From an uncultured Pelagibacteraceae bacterium (GTDB taxonomy: Bacteria > Pseudomonadota > Alphaproteobacteria > Pelagibacterales > Pelagibacteraceae), in the NCBI GenBank assembly GCA_902520685.1, contig CABYPE010000002.1:1-64000 (forward strand): a stretch of 64,000 nucleotides of DNA, read 5' to 3'. This document shows positions 52,744-63,382 of this stretch, one piece after another. Within the stretch, counting starts at the first letter, position 1; every line of letters begins with the position of its first letter. The position numbers and the translations under genes were made by a program. The notes beneath the pieces were generated by a model. The model was given only the letters and a program-made list of their open reading frames with translations. It was not told the origin of the DNA and did no database searches.

Positions 52744-54959
52744 TAATATAGCGGTTCATCTTTAAAATAATTTTTCATTTTGATTGGTTTTTGTTCAAGT
52801 ATATATCTATAAACATTGTAATTTTCTAAAACTCTTTGAACATAATTTCTTGTTTCTCTAAATTTTATTAGCTCAATCCAATCAACGTAATTAATTTTTC
52901 TTTTTTGAGGATCACCATTAATCTTTCTCCAATATTTAACTCTATTAGGTCCAGCATTGTAAGCAGCAATGGCATAAGGATATGCTCCATCATAATTCAA
53001 TATTAAGCCTGCAATATAATGTGAACCTAAATTGATATTATATTCTGGATCTGTAGTAAGTCTTGATTTGACATAAGGTAACTTTGCCTGTTTAGCAACT
53101 AGCTTAGCTGTATACGGCATTAATTGCATTAATCCTTTTGCTCCTGCATGGCTATTCGCACTTAAATCAAATTCACTTTCTTGTCTTATTATTGATAAAA
53201 TAAACGCACTATCTGGAATTTTTCTTCCATTTATGTATGTGGGCGTACTTATAATCGGATAATTATATTTATTATGAAATCTTTTTTCATAAGAAGCAAT
53301 TTTTGCAATTTGTATTGCAAAATCAAATCTCTCTATATTAGTAGAAAGTTCAGATGCAAGAATTTCACTTCCTTTCTCTACATTATCATTTGCTAGATGT
53401 CTTAAAATAAATTTAGTATATTTATCTTCTTTAAGTTCATCCAAAAGGTAAACTATTTTTACTAATTCTTTAGAATAAAAATCAATTCTGTATTTTTCAT
53501 CAACCTTCATGTCTGTAGAAAGTTCAAAATTTTCATTTGGATTAAGTTCTAGGAAGGCAAGTTGACCATAATATGTTGTAAGATATTTAGAAGCTTCGTT
53601 AAACCATTTAATTGAATTTTCATCGTCTCCAAGAGATCTATAAGATTTTGCAAGCCAATAAGCTCCTCTTGATGTACTAATTGGATAACTTACATTGTTA
53701 TAAAAATTTTGAAAATGTTCTTTAGATAATAACGGATCTTCTAGGAAACTAAGAGCAATCCAACCACTCATCCATTCAGCCGCGGCATAATCTGCACCTT
53801 CGGTCATACCATGATTGCTTGATATTTTATATGCAAGTTCATATTTTTTCTTATAAATTAATGATCTTGAAATAATTTCTCTTTCAACCCACCACCTATC
53901 TGGTCTTACTAAATAATCTTTTGTATTCTTGATCTTAAGTAAAATTTCCGTAGAATCATCAACCCGACCTCTTTTTCGTCTCCATTTAAGTCGATCATAA
54001 TTTAAACCTGAATCATTTTTAAATTTTTGTGGAACATTTTTTATAGCTTGATCAACTCCATAAGATTTACTCATTAGTAATTGTCTTGCATTATAAAGAA
54101 GTTCATAATCTTTTGGTAAATATCGGAGCATTCTTTTTAGATCCCAATATTTATTTTCCCAAGCTAGGTAATCTGCTCTTTTAATATAATCATCGGCATT
54201 AAGATATTTTCTAAATTTTTTTCTAAAAAATCTTAGATCACTTTTACTTAATTCTGCAGTTATCCAGCCATCTTTGATAAACTTTTTACCTTTTTCAACT
54301 TGTCCTGATAAAATATAACTTTCACCTAATATCATTTTACCAAAACCACTTAACGGATCAGTATAAGAAAATGATTCTATAATTTTTTTTGCTGAAACAT
54401 TATTTGTTGATAGCTTATGTTCTGCTAAATATTTTATACGTCCTATTCTTGGATAATCCTTATTTTTATCGATAAATATTTTATAATCATAATAAGAGGC
54501 TTTATTTCCTTTTGTAAGAAGGTGTCTCCATTGAATAAAATCGTATATAGACTTATCTTTAGCTTTTTTGGAAATTTTTAAAGCAGAAGACCATTGTCCT
54601 TTTTTCATTTCTGAAATTGCTCTTTTCGCTAAACTGAAGTCTTTTTTATTATAGTATTTTGATATTTTAATATCTTTGGTTTTTTGAGATCCTGCAATTA
54701 ATGGTTTCTTTTTTGGTACTAAGAACTTAGGTTTAATATTTTTTTCTTGAACTATTTCCTCAATAGGAATTTTCTTATCAATAACAATTGGTTTTGCTAT
54801 TGGTTTAATAATATTTATTAAAATTTTCTTTTTTAATTCCTGATCTGTCAAAGAAGGTTTTTTAATTGGTATTATATTGCTTTCGTTGGAAGCTGTAATA
54901 TTGAGATTTAAGAAAATAAATAATATCGTGCTAATAAATAATCTTAACTTTTTAGGCAT
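52743..54959 (-). CDS. slt: Soluble lytic murein transglycosylase
   Basis: SLT domain IIRQESEFDLSANSHAGAKGLMQLMPYTA; AYNAGPNRV. Confidence 0.93.
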   Translation of the reverse strand: MPKKLRLFISTILFIFLNLNITASNESNIIPIKKPSLTDQELKKKILINIIKPIAKPIVIDKKIPIEEIVQEKNIKPKFLVPKKKPLIAGSQKTKDIKISKYYNKKDFSLAKRAISEMKKGQWSSALKISKKAKDKSIYDFIQWRHLLTKGNKASYYDYKIFIDKNKDYPRIGRIKYLAEHKLSTNNVSAKKIIESFSYTDPLSGFGKMILGESYILSGQVEKGKKFIKDGWITAELSKSDLRFFRKKFRKYLNADDYIKRADYLAWENKYWDLKRMLRYLPKDYELLYNARQLLMSKSYGVDQAIKNVPQKFKNDSGLNYDRLKWRRKRGRVDDSTEILLKIKNTKDYLVRPDRWWVEREIISRSLIYKKKYELAYKISSNHGMTEGADYAAAEWMSGWIALSFLEDPLLSKEHFQNFYNNVSYPISTSRGAYWLAKSYRSLGDDENSIKWFNEASKYLTTYYGQLAFLELNPNENFELSTDMKVDEKYRIDFYSKELVKIVYLLDELKEDKYTKFILRHLANDNVEKGSEILASELSTNIERFDFAIQIAKIASYEKRFHNKYNYPIISTPTYINGRKIPDSAFILSIIRQESEFDLSANSHAGAKGLMQLMPYTAKLVAKQAKLPYVKSRLTTDPEYNINLGSHYIAGLILNYDGAYPYAIAAYNAGPNRVKYWRKINGDPQKRKINYVDWIELIKFRETRNYVQRVLENYNVYRYILEQKPIKMKNYFKDEPLY

Positions 54960-55002
54960 AATCTTTTTGTATGTGAATCAATAATTTATGTTATAAGTAT
55001 TT

Positions 55003-55887
55003 ATGTTTAAAGGTTCAAATGTTGCTTTAATTACGCCATTTAAAGATGATAGGCTTGATATAGACAGCTATATAAAGTTAATACATTTTCATATAGAAAA
55101 TGGAACCTCTGGTTTAGTTCCTGCTGGAACAACAGGAGAATCACCCACCTTAAGTCATGAAGAGCATCAAAAAGTAATAGATTTGTGCATTCAAGAGAGT
55201 GGTGGAAAGCTACCTGTAATAGCTGGAACTGGTTCTAATTCAACTCAAGAGGCAATTTCTCTGACAGCTCATGCAGAAAGAGCTGGAGCAAACGCAGCTC
55301 TTATAGTTACTCCTTATTATAACAAACCAACTCAAGAAGGACTATATCAACATTATAAAGCAATTAATGATAAATGTGGTTTACCAATAATAATATATAA
55401 TATTCCTGGAAGATCAGTAATTGATATGTCGGTAGAAACCATGACAAGACTCTTTGAATTAAAAAATATAGTTGGGGTTAAAGACGCAACAGGAGATCTT
55501 GATAGAGTTGATAAACAATTAAAAGCAATGGGAAAAGAATTTATTCAATTAACTGGTAATGATGATAATGCCTTAGAGTTTAATAAAAGAGGAGGTGTTG
55601 GAACAATAAGTGTAACTGCAAATATAGCACCTAAACTTTGTTCTGAGTTTCAAACATTATCAGTTCTCTCAGATGATAAATCAAAAAAAGAGGCTAAAAA
55701 TTTTGATAAAATTTTACAACCACTTCATAATGCAATGTTTATTGAAAGTAATCCAAGTCCAGTAAAATTTGCTGCGAAACAATTAGGTTTATGTGATGAT
55801 GAGGTTCGATTACCTTTAGTAAAAGTAACTGAACAATCAAAGGAAATAATTAATAAAGCTTTGTGGTCCACTAAATTAATTAAATGA
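55003..55887 (+). CDS. dapA: 4-hydroxy-tetrahydrodipicolinate synthase
   Basis: [41 protein letters not shown]. Confidence 0.96.
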   Translation: MFKGSNVALITPFKDDRLDIDSYIKLIHFHIENGTSGLVPAGTTGESPTLSHEEHQKVIDLCIQESGGKLPVIAGTGSNSTQEAISLTAHAERAGANAALIVTPYYNKPTQEGLYQHYKAINDKCGLPIIIYNIPGRSVIDMSVETMTRLFELKNIVGVKDATGDLDRVDKQLKAMGKEFIQLTGNDDNALEFNKRGGVGTISVTANIAPKLCSEFQTLSVLSDDKSKKEAKNFDKILQPLHNAMFIESNPSPVKFAAKQLGLCDDEVRLPLVKVTEQSKEIINKALWSTKLIK

Positions 55888-56354
55888 TCAAAAAAGCCAA
55901 TTCTGGTTTAAAAATTGTTTGTTTAAATAGAAAAGCAAGTTTTAATTATTTTTTTGAAGATTTAATTGAAGCTGGAATTGTTCTTAAAGGATCTGAAATA
56001 AAATCAGTTAGAGAAGGGAAAGTAAATATAGCAGACTCATATGCTGTTGAAAAAAAAGGAGAGTTATTTCTAATTAATTCCCATATTGCTAAATATAAAC
56101 AAGCAAATATTTTAAATCATGACCCTAAAGATGAAAGAAAATTACTACTCAATAAAAAAGAAATTAATAAGTTAATTGGAAAAATGCAAAGAGATGGATT
56201 TACAATAGTTCCGACTAAGATGTATTTTAGAAAAGGTAAGGCCAAAGTTGAGATAGCTGTCGCTAAGGGAAAAAAACATTATGATAAGAGAGCTACAAAG
56301 AAAGATAGAGATTGGAATCGAGATAAAGCAAGATACATAAGAAAATCAAGCTGA
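55884..56354 (+). CDS. smpB: SsrA-binding protein
   Basis: [50 protein letters not shown]. Confidence 0.97.
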   Translation: MIKKANSGLKIVCLNRKASFNYFFEDLIEAGIVLKGSEIKSVREGKVNIADSYAVEKKGELFLINSHIAKYKQANILNHDPKDERKLLLNKKEINKLIGKMQRDGFTIVPTKMYFRKGKAKVEIAVAKGKKHYDKRATKKDRDWNRDKARYIRKSS

Positions 56355-56831
56355 ATGTTATATATTGGAATAGGATCAAATCTAGGAAATAGAATTAATA
56401 ATATTGAAAAAGCAAAATACTTATTAAATCTGAATGGTGTCAATATTATTAAATCTTCCTCTTATTATGAAACCTTATCTTGGCCAGATTCAAGTAAACC
56501 AAAATTTATTAATATAATACTTCAATCTGACACAAAATTTTCACCTAAAAAATTTCTCAAAATATTTAAATCAATTGAAAAAAAACTTGGTAGAAAGAAG
56601 AGTAAAAAAAATTCACCTCGTATATGTGATATTGATATTATTTCTTACTCCCAAAGAATTATATCAGGTAACATCACAATACCTCATAAGAGAATGCATA
56701 AAAGAAACTTTGTATTAATACCATTATATGAATTAAATAAAACTTGGCAGCATCCAAAAATGAAAAAAAACATAAAAAAATTAATTTTTTCCTTACCAAT
56801 AAAGGATATTACGTCTATTAAACAAATTTGA
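56355..56831 (+). CDS. folK: 6-hydroxymethyl-7,8-dihydropterin pyrophosphokinase
   Basis: YIGIGSNLGNR; RICDIDIISY; PHKRMHKRNFVLIPLYEL. Confidence 0.9.
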   Translation: MLYIGIGSNLGNRINNIEKAKYLLNLNGVNIIKSSSYYETLSWPDSSKPKFINIILQSDTKFSPKKFLKIFKSIEKKLGRKKSKKNSPRICDIDIISYSQRIISGNITIPHKRMHKRNFVLIPLYELNKTWQHPKMKKNIKKLIFSLPIKDITSIKQI

Positions 56832-56851
56832 TTTAATGTTATACTGCTTAA

Positions 56852-58597
56852 ATGATCAATTCAGATGAATTACTAAATAAAATCAAAGGTTACAACAAAT
56901 TTGTTAATCTGGATCGTTTAAATAAAGCTTATGATTTTGCAGTAAAGGCTCATTCAAATCAAAAACGAGCTTCTGGAGATCCTTATTCAGTTCATCCGAT
57001 TGAAGTGGCAAATATCTTAACCGACTTGAAATTAGACTCTGCCACAATTGCAACAGGTTTATTGCACGATACAATAGAAGATACATTTGCAACATACGAA
57101 ATTATCAAAAATGAATTTGGTGAAGAGGTAGCTGAACTTGTTGATGGTGTAACTAAGATATCAGTATTTGAAAATACAGCTGCAGCAAATTCAAAAGCAG
57201 AAAATTTTAGAAAATTAATTTTAGCAACATCAAAGGATATTAGAGTTCTACTTGTAAAATTAGCAGACCGACTACATAATATGAGAACGATCAAGTCTAT
57301 TAAAAATGAGGACAAAAGAAAAAGAATTTCTCAAGAAACAATGGAAATTTATGCTCCACTAGCAGATAGAATGGGCATGCATCGTATAAGAGATGAATTA
57401 GAAGATTTATCTTTTGAAATATTAAATCTTGACGCAAGAAAACTAATTCAAACTAGACTAAATGAAATTAAAAAAGATAAAGAAGATATATTTGAAAGTC
57501 TTTCTTCAGAAATTAAAGATCTATTATTTGAAAATGATATAACAGCATCAATTTATGGAAGAGAAAAAACACCTTTTTCTATTTGGAGAAAAGTTCAAAA
57601 AAAAAGAGTTTCATTGGAGCAAATAACTGACATTATTGGTTTTAGAATTATTGTGAAAAATTTTGATCAATGTTATCAAACATTAGGAGCTTTACATAAA
57701 AAATGGAATTGCATACCTGGTAAATTTAAAGACTACATATCTTCACCAAAGATAAATGGTTACAAATCTCTTCATACATCAGTTATTGGGTCTTATAAAA
57801 AACCAATTGAAATTCAGATTAGAACATCTGAGATGCATGATTTCGCTGAAAGAGGAATAGCATCACATTGGAAATATAAATCATCAGAAAAATTAAGCAC
57901 CCTTCAATGGAAAGAATATGATTGGCTAAAAGATTTAGTTGAAATTATTGAAAAAAATGAAAATCCAGAACATTCATACGAATATACAAAACTCCAAATG
58001 TTTCAAGAAAATGTATTTTGTTTTACACCGAAGGGGTCAGTAATTAAATTACCAAAAAATGCCACTTCAATAGATTTCGCATATGCTGTTCATACTAAAA
58101 TAGGAAATACTGCAATTGGTTGTGAAATCAATGGAAATAAAAGTGAATTACAAACAATCTTGAGAAATGGTGACACGGTTCATATCACAACATCAAAAAA
58201 TCAATCTCCTTCTTTACACTGGATACCAGTAACCAAAACAGGCAAGGCAAGAGCTGCTATACGAAGATACTGGCATGACAAAGGAGAAGAAAAAGAGCAA
58301 AAATTAAAAAAATATAACACTACTCTTTGGATTTCTTTGCCAGATAAACCTGGTCAATTGGGTAGTATAAGTTCACTTATTGGTCATCATAAATTGAACA
58401 TTTCAAACTTAGAAATGGCAGGTAAAAATCCAAATTATATAAATTTCAAATTTCAGCTGATAATTAGAAATTTAAAAAATTTTACTAATTTTATTGCGGA
58501 GTTAAAACAAAAAGGTATAAAATTTAAAATAATTAGACACGAAGATAAAAGAAATGCTTTCACTCAAAAAATCCTTAAATATTTTAAAAAAGACTAA
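56852..58597 (+). CDS. RelA/SpoT homolog (HD + synthetase + TGS + ACT), compact form
   Basis: LLHDTIEDT HD motif; KTPFSIWRKVQKKRVSLEQITDIIGFRI; TGS FCFTPKGSVIKLPKNATSIDFAYAVHTKIG; ACT LPDKPGQLGSISSLIG. Confidence 0.94.
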   Translation: MINSDELLNKIKGYNKFVNLDRLNKAYDFAVKAHSNQKRASGDPYSVHPIEVANILTDLKLDSATIATGLLHDTIEDTFATYEIIKNEFGEEVAELVDGVTKISVFENTAAANSKAENFRKLILATSKDIRVLLVKLADRLHNMRTIKSIKNEDKRKRISQETMEIYAPLADRMGMHRIRDELEDLSFEILNLDARKLIQTRLNEIKKDKEDIFESLSSEIKDLLFENDITASIYGREKTPFSIWRKVQKKRVSLEQITDIIGFRIIVKNFDQCYQTLGALHKKWNCIPGKFKDYISSPKINGYKSLHTSVIGSYKKPIEIQIRTSEMHDFAERGIASHWKYKSSEKLSTLQWKEYDWLKDLVEIIEKNENPEHSYEYTKLQMFQENVFCFTPKGSVIKLPKNATSIDFAYAVHTKIGNTAIGCEINGNKSELQTILRNGDTVHITTSKNQSPSLHWIPVTKTGKARAAIRRYWHDKGEEKEQKLKKYNTTLWISLPDKPGQLGSISSLIGHHKLNISNLEMAGKNPNYINFKFQLIIRNLKNFTNFIAELKQKGIKFKIIRHEDKRNAFTQKILKYFKKD

Positions 58598-59141
58598 TGC
58601 ACTTTTGGAAGGACATTTTGTTTTGTCGTCAGGTTTGCACTCACCTAAATATATTCAATGTGCAAAACTTTTAAGTTATCCTCATAAAGCTGATTTAATT
58701 TGTAAATCCTTAGCAAATAAGATTAAAAAAAATTTTAAAAAAATCGATGTTATATTAGCTCCAGCAATAGGTGGTATAGTAATAGGTTATGAAATTGGTA
58801 AGCTTTTAAAAAAAGAGACAATTTTTTGTGAAAGAATAAATGGTAAATTCAAATTAAGAAGAGGTTTTAGTATAAAGAAAAATTCAAGAGTTTTAATAGT
58901 TGAAGATGTTATCACTACGGGTAAATCAAGCTTAGAATGTGTGCTATTAATTAATAAATCTAAGGCAAAATTGGTAGGGTTTGCTTCAATAATAAATCGA
59001 TCAACAAAAAATAATTTAAAAATTAAACAAAAAATTATTTCTCATTTAAAAATTGAGGTTCCAACTTATAAATCAAATCAATTACCAAATGAATTAAAAT
59101 CAATTCCAATAACTAAACCTGGAAGTAGATTTATAAAGTGA
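58554..59141 (+). CDS. pyrE: Orotate phosphoribosyltransferase
   Basis: PRPP motif VLIVEDVITTGKSS; GHFVLSSGLHSPKYIQ. Confidence 0.93.
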   Translation: MLSLKKSLNILKKTNALLEGHFVLSSGLHSPKYIQCAKLLSYPHKADLICKSLANKIKKNFKKIDVILAPAIGGIVIGYEIGKLLKKETIFCERINGKFKLRRGFSIKKNSRVLIVEDVITTGKSSLECVLLINKSKAKLVGFASIINRSTKNNLKIKQKIISHLKIEVPTYKSNQLPNELKSIPITKPGSRFIK

Positions 59142-59857
59142 AACGTTTAGGTGTAAATATAGACCATATTGCAACACTTAGGAATGCAAGAGGTGAGTTT
59201 CATCCAGATCCTTATTTTGCCGCTAAATTTGTAAAAAAACAAGGCGCAGACTCAATTACAATTCATTTAAGAGATGATAGACGTCATATCAATGATTTAG
59301 ATGCTAAAAATATCTGCTCTATCAAAAATTTATTAGTTAATTTAGAAATTTCTATTAAAGATGAAATAGTTAAAAATGCTCTTAAAATAAGACCAAATTA
59401 TATTTGTATTGTTCCTGAAAATAGAAAAGAAATAACTACAGAAGGTGGATTAAATTTAAGAAAAAATAAAAATCAAATTAAAAAAATTATTAAAAAATTC
59501 AAAGAAAAAAATATACGAACTAGTCTTTTTATCAATCCATCACAAAAAGATGTCTTAATTTCAAAAGAATTCAATGTTGATTGTATTGAGATACACACTG
59601 GTAAATTTGCTAATTTAGTCAAATCTCAAAAAAAAATCAAAAATGAATTAGATAGAATCGGTAAAGCTTGCAAACTTGCAGATAATTTAGGTTTAGAAGT
59701 TCATGCCGGACATGGTTTAGATTATAGATCAACTAAAATTTTATCTAAAATAAAAGAAATTAAAGAATTCAATATTGGACATTTTATAATAGGAGAGTCA
59801 ATTTTTTTAGGTATTAAAACAGTTATAAGAAAATTTAAAAAAATTATTAAATCATGA
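59138..59857 (+). CDS. pdxJ: Pyridoxine 5'-phosphate synthase
   Basis: LGVNIDHIATLRNARGEFHPDP; VHAGHGLDY. Confidence 0.97.
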   Translation: MKRLGVNIDHIATLRNARGEFHPDPYFAAKFVKKQGADSITIHLRDDRRHINDLDAKNICSIKNLLVNLEISIKDEIVKNALKIRPNYICIVPENRKEITTEGGLNLRKNKNQIKKIIKKFKEKNIRTSLFINPSQKDVLISKEFNVDCIEIHTGKFANLVKSQKKIKNELDRIGKACKLADNLGLEVHAGHGLDYRSTKILSKIKEIKEFNIGHFIIGESIFLGIKTVIRKFKKIIKS

Positions 59858-60240
59858 AAACAATAGGTATTGGGGTTGATATAGTTAGAAATGATAGAAT
59901 TAAATCATTAATAAAGAATAAGAATTTTATCAATCGCACATTTAGTAAAAAGGAAATCTCTATATCAAAAAAAATTTTAAACAAAACAAATTTTTTTTCT
60001 AAACGATTTGCTGCCAAAGAGTCTTTTGCTAAAGCTTTGGGAACCGGTTTTCGCAATAATCTCTCCTTCAAAGATATAGAAATTATTAATGATAAATTAG
60101 GTAAACCCTATTATTTAACAAATGATAAGATTAAAAAACTTATTAAAAAAAAAAAGAAAATTAATAAATTTGAATTGTTTCTTTCAATTTCTGATGAAAA
60201 AGATTATTCAGTATCATTCACTATTATTCAAAAAATTTAA
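59854..60240 (+). CDS. acpS: Holo-[acyl-carrier-protein] synthase
   Basis: IGIGVDIVRNDRI; FAAKESFAKALGTGF. Confidence 0.94.
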   Translation: MKTIGIGVDIVRNDRIKSLIKNKNFINRTFSKKEISISKKILNKTNFFSKRFAAKESFAKALGTGFRNNLSFKDIEIINDKLGKPYYLTNDKIKKLIKKKKKINKFELFLSISDEKDYSVSFTIIQKI

Positions 60241-60974
60241 TGATATCAAAAAAAGTAATAACAGATAATTTAAAAACCCTTTTTTATGCTCTTATTATTG
60301 CCGTTTTTATAAGATCTTTACTTTTACAACCATTTTATATCCCATCTTCATCAATGGAACCAACACTTTTAGTTGGTGATAGGCTATTCGTTACTAAATA
60401 CTCTTATGGTTATAGCAAACACTCTTTTCCTTTTAGTCCACCAATATTAAGTAAAAGAATAATCTTTTCTAAGCCTAAACGTGGAGATGTGGTAGTATTC
60501 AAAACACCTGCTGATAATAGAACGGACTATATAAAAAGATTAATTGGATTACCAGGTGACAAAATTCAATTTATAGATTCCAATCTTTACATTAATAGTA
60601 ATGAAGTACCTAAATCTCGTTTATCAAAATCAGATAAAATTTTTTGTGGAAATAAAACAATTGATGTATTTACTTTTGAAGAGAAACTTCCAAATAATAG
60701 ATTACATAAATCAGCATATTTAAAAAGCTACTCCTTTGACAATTCAGATCTTTTTATTGTGCCAAAAGATCACTTTTTTTTTCTTGGAGACAATAGAGAT
60801 TGTTCAAAGGATAGTAGATTTTTATCTAGTGTTGGATATGTTCACAAAGAAAATCTTGTAGGGAAAGCCCAATTTATTTTTTTTTCATCTGATAAAACAA
60901 TTGGAAGTTTTTTTAAATTTTGGAAATGGAATAAATCGATTAGATTTAAAAGATTCTTTAAGAAAATTATTTGA
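60240..60974 (+). CDS. lepB: Signal peptidase I
   Basis: IPSSSMEPTLLVGDRLFV; GDVVVFKTP; FLGDNRDCSKDSR. Confidence 0.96.
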   Translation: MISKKVITDNLKTLFYALIIAVFIRSLLLQPFYIPSSSMEPTLLVGDRLFVTKYSYGYSKHSFPFSPPILSKRIIFSKPKRGDVVVFKTPADNRTDYIKRLIGLPGDKIQFIDSNLYINSNEVPKSRLSKSDKIFCGNKTIDVFTFEEKLPNNRLHKSAYLKSYSFDNSDLFIVPKDHFFFLGDNRDCSKDSRFLSSVGYVHKENLVGKAQFIFFSSDKTIGSFFKFWKWNKSIRFKRFFKKII

Positions 60975-61642
60975 TGAAAATAGACTATTCAAATTTAGAA
61001 ATTAAAATTGATTATAAGTTTAAAGATAAAAAACTTTTAATTAAATCACTAACACACAAAAGTTATGATAAAATCAAAAATAATGAAAAAATAGAATTTT
61101 TAGGTGATAGAGTTTTAGGTTTAATAGTAGCTAAAAAACTTTTAGAAATTTATCCTGATGAAAAAGAAGGTATACTAGACAAAAAATTTGCATCTTTAGT
61201 AAACAAAAAAACTTGTTTACAAGTTGGTAAAAATATCAATCTTGAAAAATATATTTTAACATTTAATCCTAAAAATAAAAAAATTAAAGTTGAAGATAAA
61301 GTAATTGCTGATTGTTGTGAAGCTTTGATAGGTGCTATATATTTAGATAAAGGTTTTCAAGCTGCAGAAAATTTTATACTTACTCTTTGGGAAAAAAATA
61401 TTAAAGATAGTATTATTACTCAAATCGATGCCAAAACTAAATTACAAGAATACTCACTTAAGAAATTTAAAAAACTTCCAACATATAAAATAATTTCAAA
61501 TACTGGACCTAGACATAAACCTGTTTTTAGAATGGGTGTGAAACTACCAGGTTCAAAACTTTATATAGGACAAGGTTCTTCTAAAAAAGATGCTGAACAA
61601 AATGCAGCAATTTCATGTTTAAATAATAATTTAAAATTATGA
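60971..61642 (+). CDS. rnc: Ribonuclease III
   Basis: NEKIEFLGDRVLGLIVA; C-terminal dsRBD. Confidence 0.96.
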   Translation: MMKIDYSNLEIKIDYKFKDKKLLIKSLTHKSYDKIKNNEKIEFLGDRVLGLIVAKKLLEIYPDEKEGILDKKFASLVNKKTCLQVGKNINLEKYILTFNPKNKKIKVEDKVIADCCEALIGAIYLDKGFQAAENFILTLWEKNIKDSIITQIDAKTKLQEYSLKKFKKLPTYKIISNTGPRHKPVFRMGVKLPGSKLYIGQGSSKKDAEQNAAISCLNNNLKL

Positions 61643-62319
61643 ATTGGGATGATATCGGTTACCTGTTGTCAAAAAATAGATATAATGAAAATTCTTTAAT
61701 AGCAGAAATTTTCACTGAAAAGCACGGAAAAACCTCAGGAATAATATTTGGTGGTACCTCAAAAAAGATTAAAAACTATCTTCAAATAGGAAATAAATTA
61801 TATACAACTTTTAACTCTAAATCTGAAAATAAGATTGGTTATTTTAAAATTGAAATTTTAAATGCGTTTTCACCAAATTATTTTGATAATTCTAACAAAT
61901 TGAACTGCATCTCATCCGCAATGAGTTTGATAAAGATATTAACTGCTGAGTCTCAAACAAATGAAAGTGTCTTCAATTTAATTGATGAATTTTACCAATT
62001 ATTAAAAAAACCTGATTGGTTAAAGAAATATATTTTTTGGGAATTAGATCTTTTAAGTATTATTGGCTTCGATTTAGATCTTAAAAAAATTGTTAACAAA
62101 GAATTTATTGATAATAAGATTTTATATGTAGCAAAGTCCTCTACTGATCAAAAAATAGTACCTAATTTTCTTATTGAAAAAAATGATAAATCAGAAAATA
62201 TTAAAGATCTTTTAAGTGGCCTTAAATTGGTTGGAGATTTTATGGATAAAACTATTCTAAAACCAAATAATGTAAGTTATCCAATTAGTAGAAATCAATT
62301 TATAAATTCTTTAGGATAA
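61639..62319 (+). CDS. recO: DNA repair protein RecO
   Basis: RecO-like N-terminal OB fold (NENSLIAEIFTEKHGKTSGIIFGG) and position downstream of rnc. Confidence 0.82.
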   Translation: MNWDDIGYLLSKNRYNENSLIAEIFTEKHGKTSGIIFGGTSKKIKNYLQIGNKLYTTFNSKSENKIGYFKIEILNAFSPNYFDNSNKLNCISSAMSLIKILTAESQTNESVFNLIDEFYQLLKKPDWLKKYIFWELDLLSIIGFDLDLKKIVNKEFIDNKILYVAKSSTDQKIVPNFLIEKNDKSENIKDLLSGLKLVGDFMDKTILKPNNVSYPISRNQFINSLG

Positions 62320-63309
62320 TTAAAATAAAATCTTATCTAATCTATCTGCGTAATATGTTACAATTGCATTAGCACCAGCTCTCTTAAATGCAACTAAACT
62401 TTCATATATAGCGTTTTTATTGATCAATTTTTTAGCAATGGCCGTCTCAATCAAACTATATTCACCTGATACTTGATATGCAAGGACAGGTAATTTGAAT
62501 TTTTCTTTTATAGATTTTATTATATCCAAGTAAGGCATACCAGGTTTAACCATTACCATATCAGCACCTTCCTTTATATCTAAAGCTACTTCTCTTAATG
62601 CTTCATTAGAATTTCTAAAATCCATCTGATATGTTTTTTTATTCCCTTTTAATGAACCCTTGGATCCAACCGCGTCTCTAAAAGGACCATAAAAACTAGA
62701 AGCATACTTTGCTGCATAAGATAATATTTGGACGTTTTGGAATTTATTTTTATCTAAAGCTTTTCTAATTTTACCAATTCTACCATCCATCATGTCTGAT
62801 GGTGCAAGAACATCACAACCCATTTCTGCCTGAAGTAATGATTGATTAATCAAAACTTCAATAGTTTCATCGTTTAGAATGGTATTTGATCTGATCAAGC
62901 CGTCATGACCATGTGAAGTGTAAGGATCTAAAGCTACGTCGCACATTATTCCTATTTGATTTTTATATCTTTTTTTAATTTCTTGTATAGCTCTACAAAC
63001 TAAATTTTTCTCATTGAGTGATTCTGTGCCCAATTCATCTTTAAGTAATTTTTGTGTTTTTGGAAAAAGGGCAACCATTGGTATTTTTTTACTAATAGCT
63101 CTGTCTACAATTTGGCTTAATCGATTGATTGTATATCTATAAACACCTGGCATAGACGAGATCTCTTGTTTTTTATTAGAGCCCTCTATTAAAAAAATAG
63201 GTAATATAAAGTCATTTGGACTTAAAGAATTTTCTTGAATTAGTCTTCTAGACCAAGACTCTTTTCTACCTCTTCTTAATCTCAGACTAGGATATTTTCC
63301 AATAATCAT
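62320..63309 (-). CDS. hemB: Delta-aminolevulinic acid dehydratase (non-cysteine metal-site type)
   Basis: DVALDPYTSHGHDGLI; MVKPGMPYLDII; YQVSGEYS. Confidence 0.96.
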   Translation of the reverse strand: MIIGKYPSLRLRRGRKESWSRRLIQENSLSPNDFILPIFLIEGSNKKQEISSMPGVYRYTINRLSQIVDRAISKKIPMVALFPKTQKLLKDELGTESLNEKNLVCRAIQEIKKRYKNQIGIMCDVALDPYTSHGHDGLIRSNTILNDETIEVLINQSLLQAEMGCDVLAPSDMMDGRIGKIRKALDKNKFQNVQILSYAAKYASSFYGPFRDAVGSKGSLKGNKKTYQMDFRNSNEALREVALDIKEGADMVMVKPGMPYLDIIKSIKEKFKLPVLAYQVSGEYSLIETAIAKKLINKNAIYESLVAFKRAGANAIVTYYADRLDKILF

Positions 63310-63328
63310 GTTTTAATTTACATTTAAA

Positions 63329-63357
63329 TTGCGACAAAAGTAATATACACATATACA
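63329..63357 (+). promoter_or_regulatory. Candidate sigma70 promoter for the gene starting at 63383
   Basis: TTGCGA (63329-63334), N17, TATACA (63352-63357). Confidence 0.35.
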
Positions 63358-63382
63358 ATAAAAAAGGTACAAAGCAAACTCG

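Noticed and set aside
56904-57315. ORFs antisense to rsh
   Set aside because: Opposite conserved HD domain; no family signature
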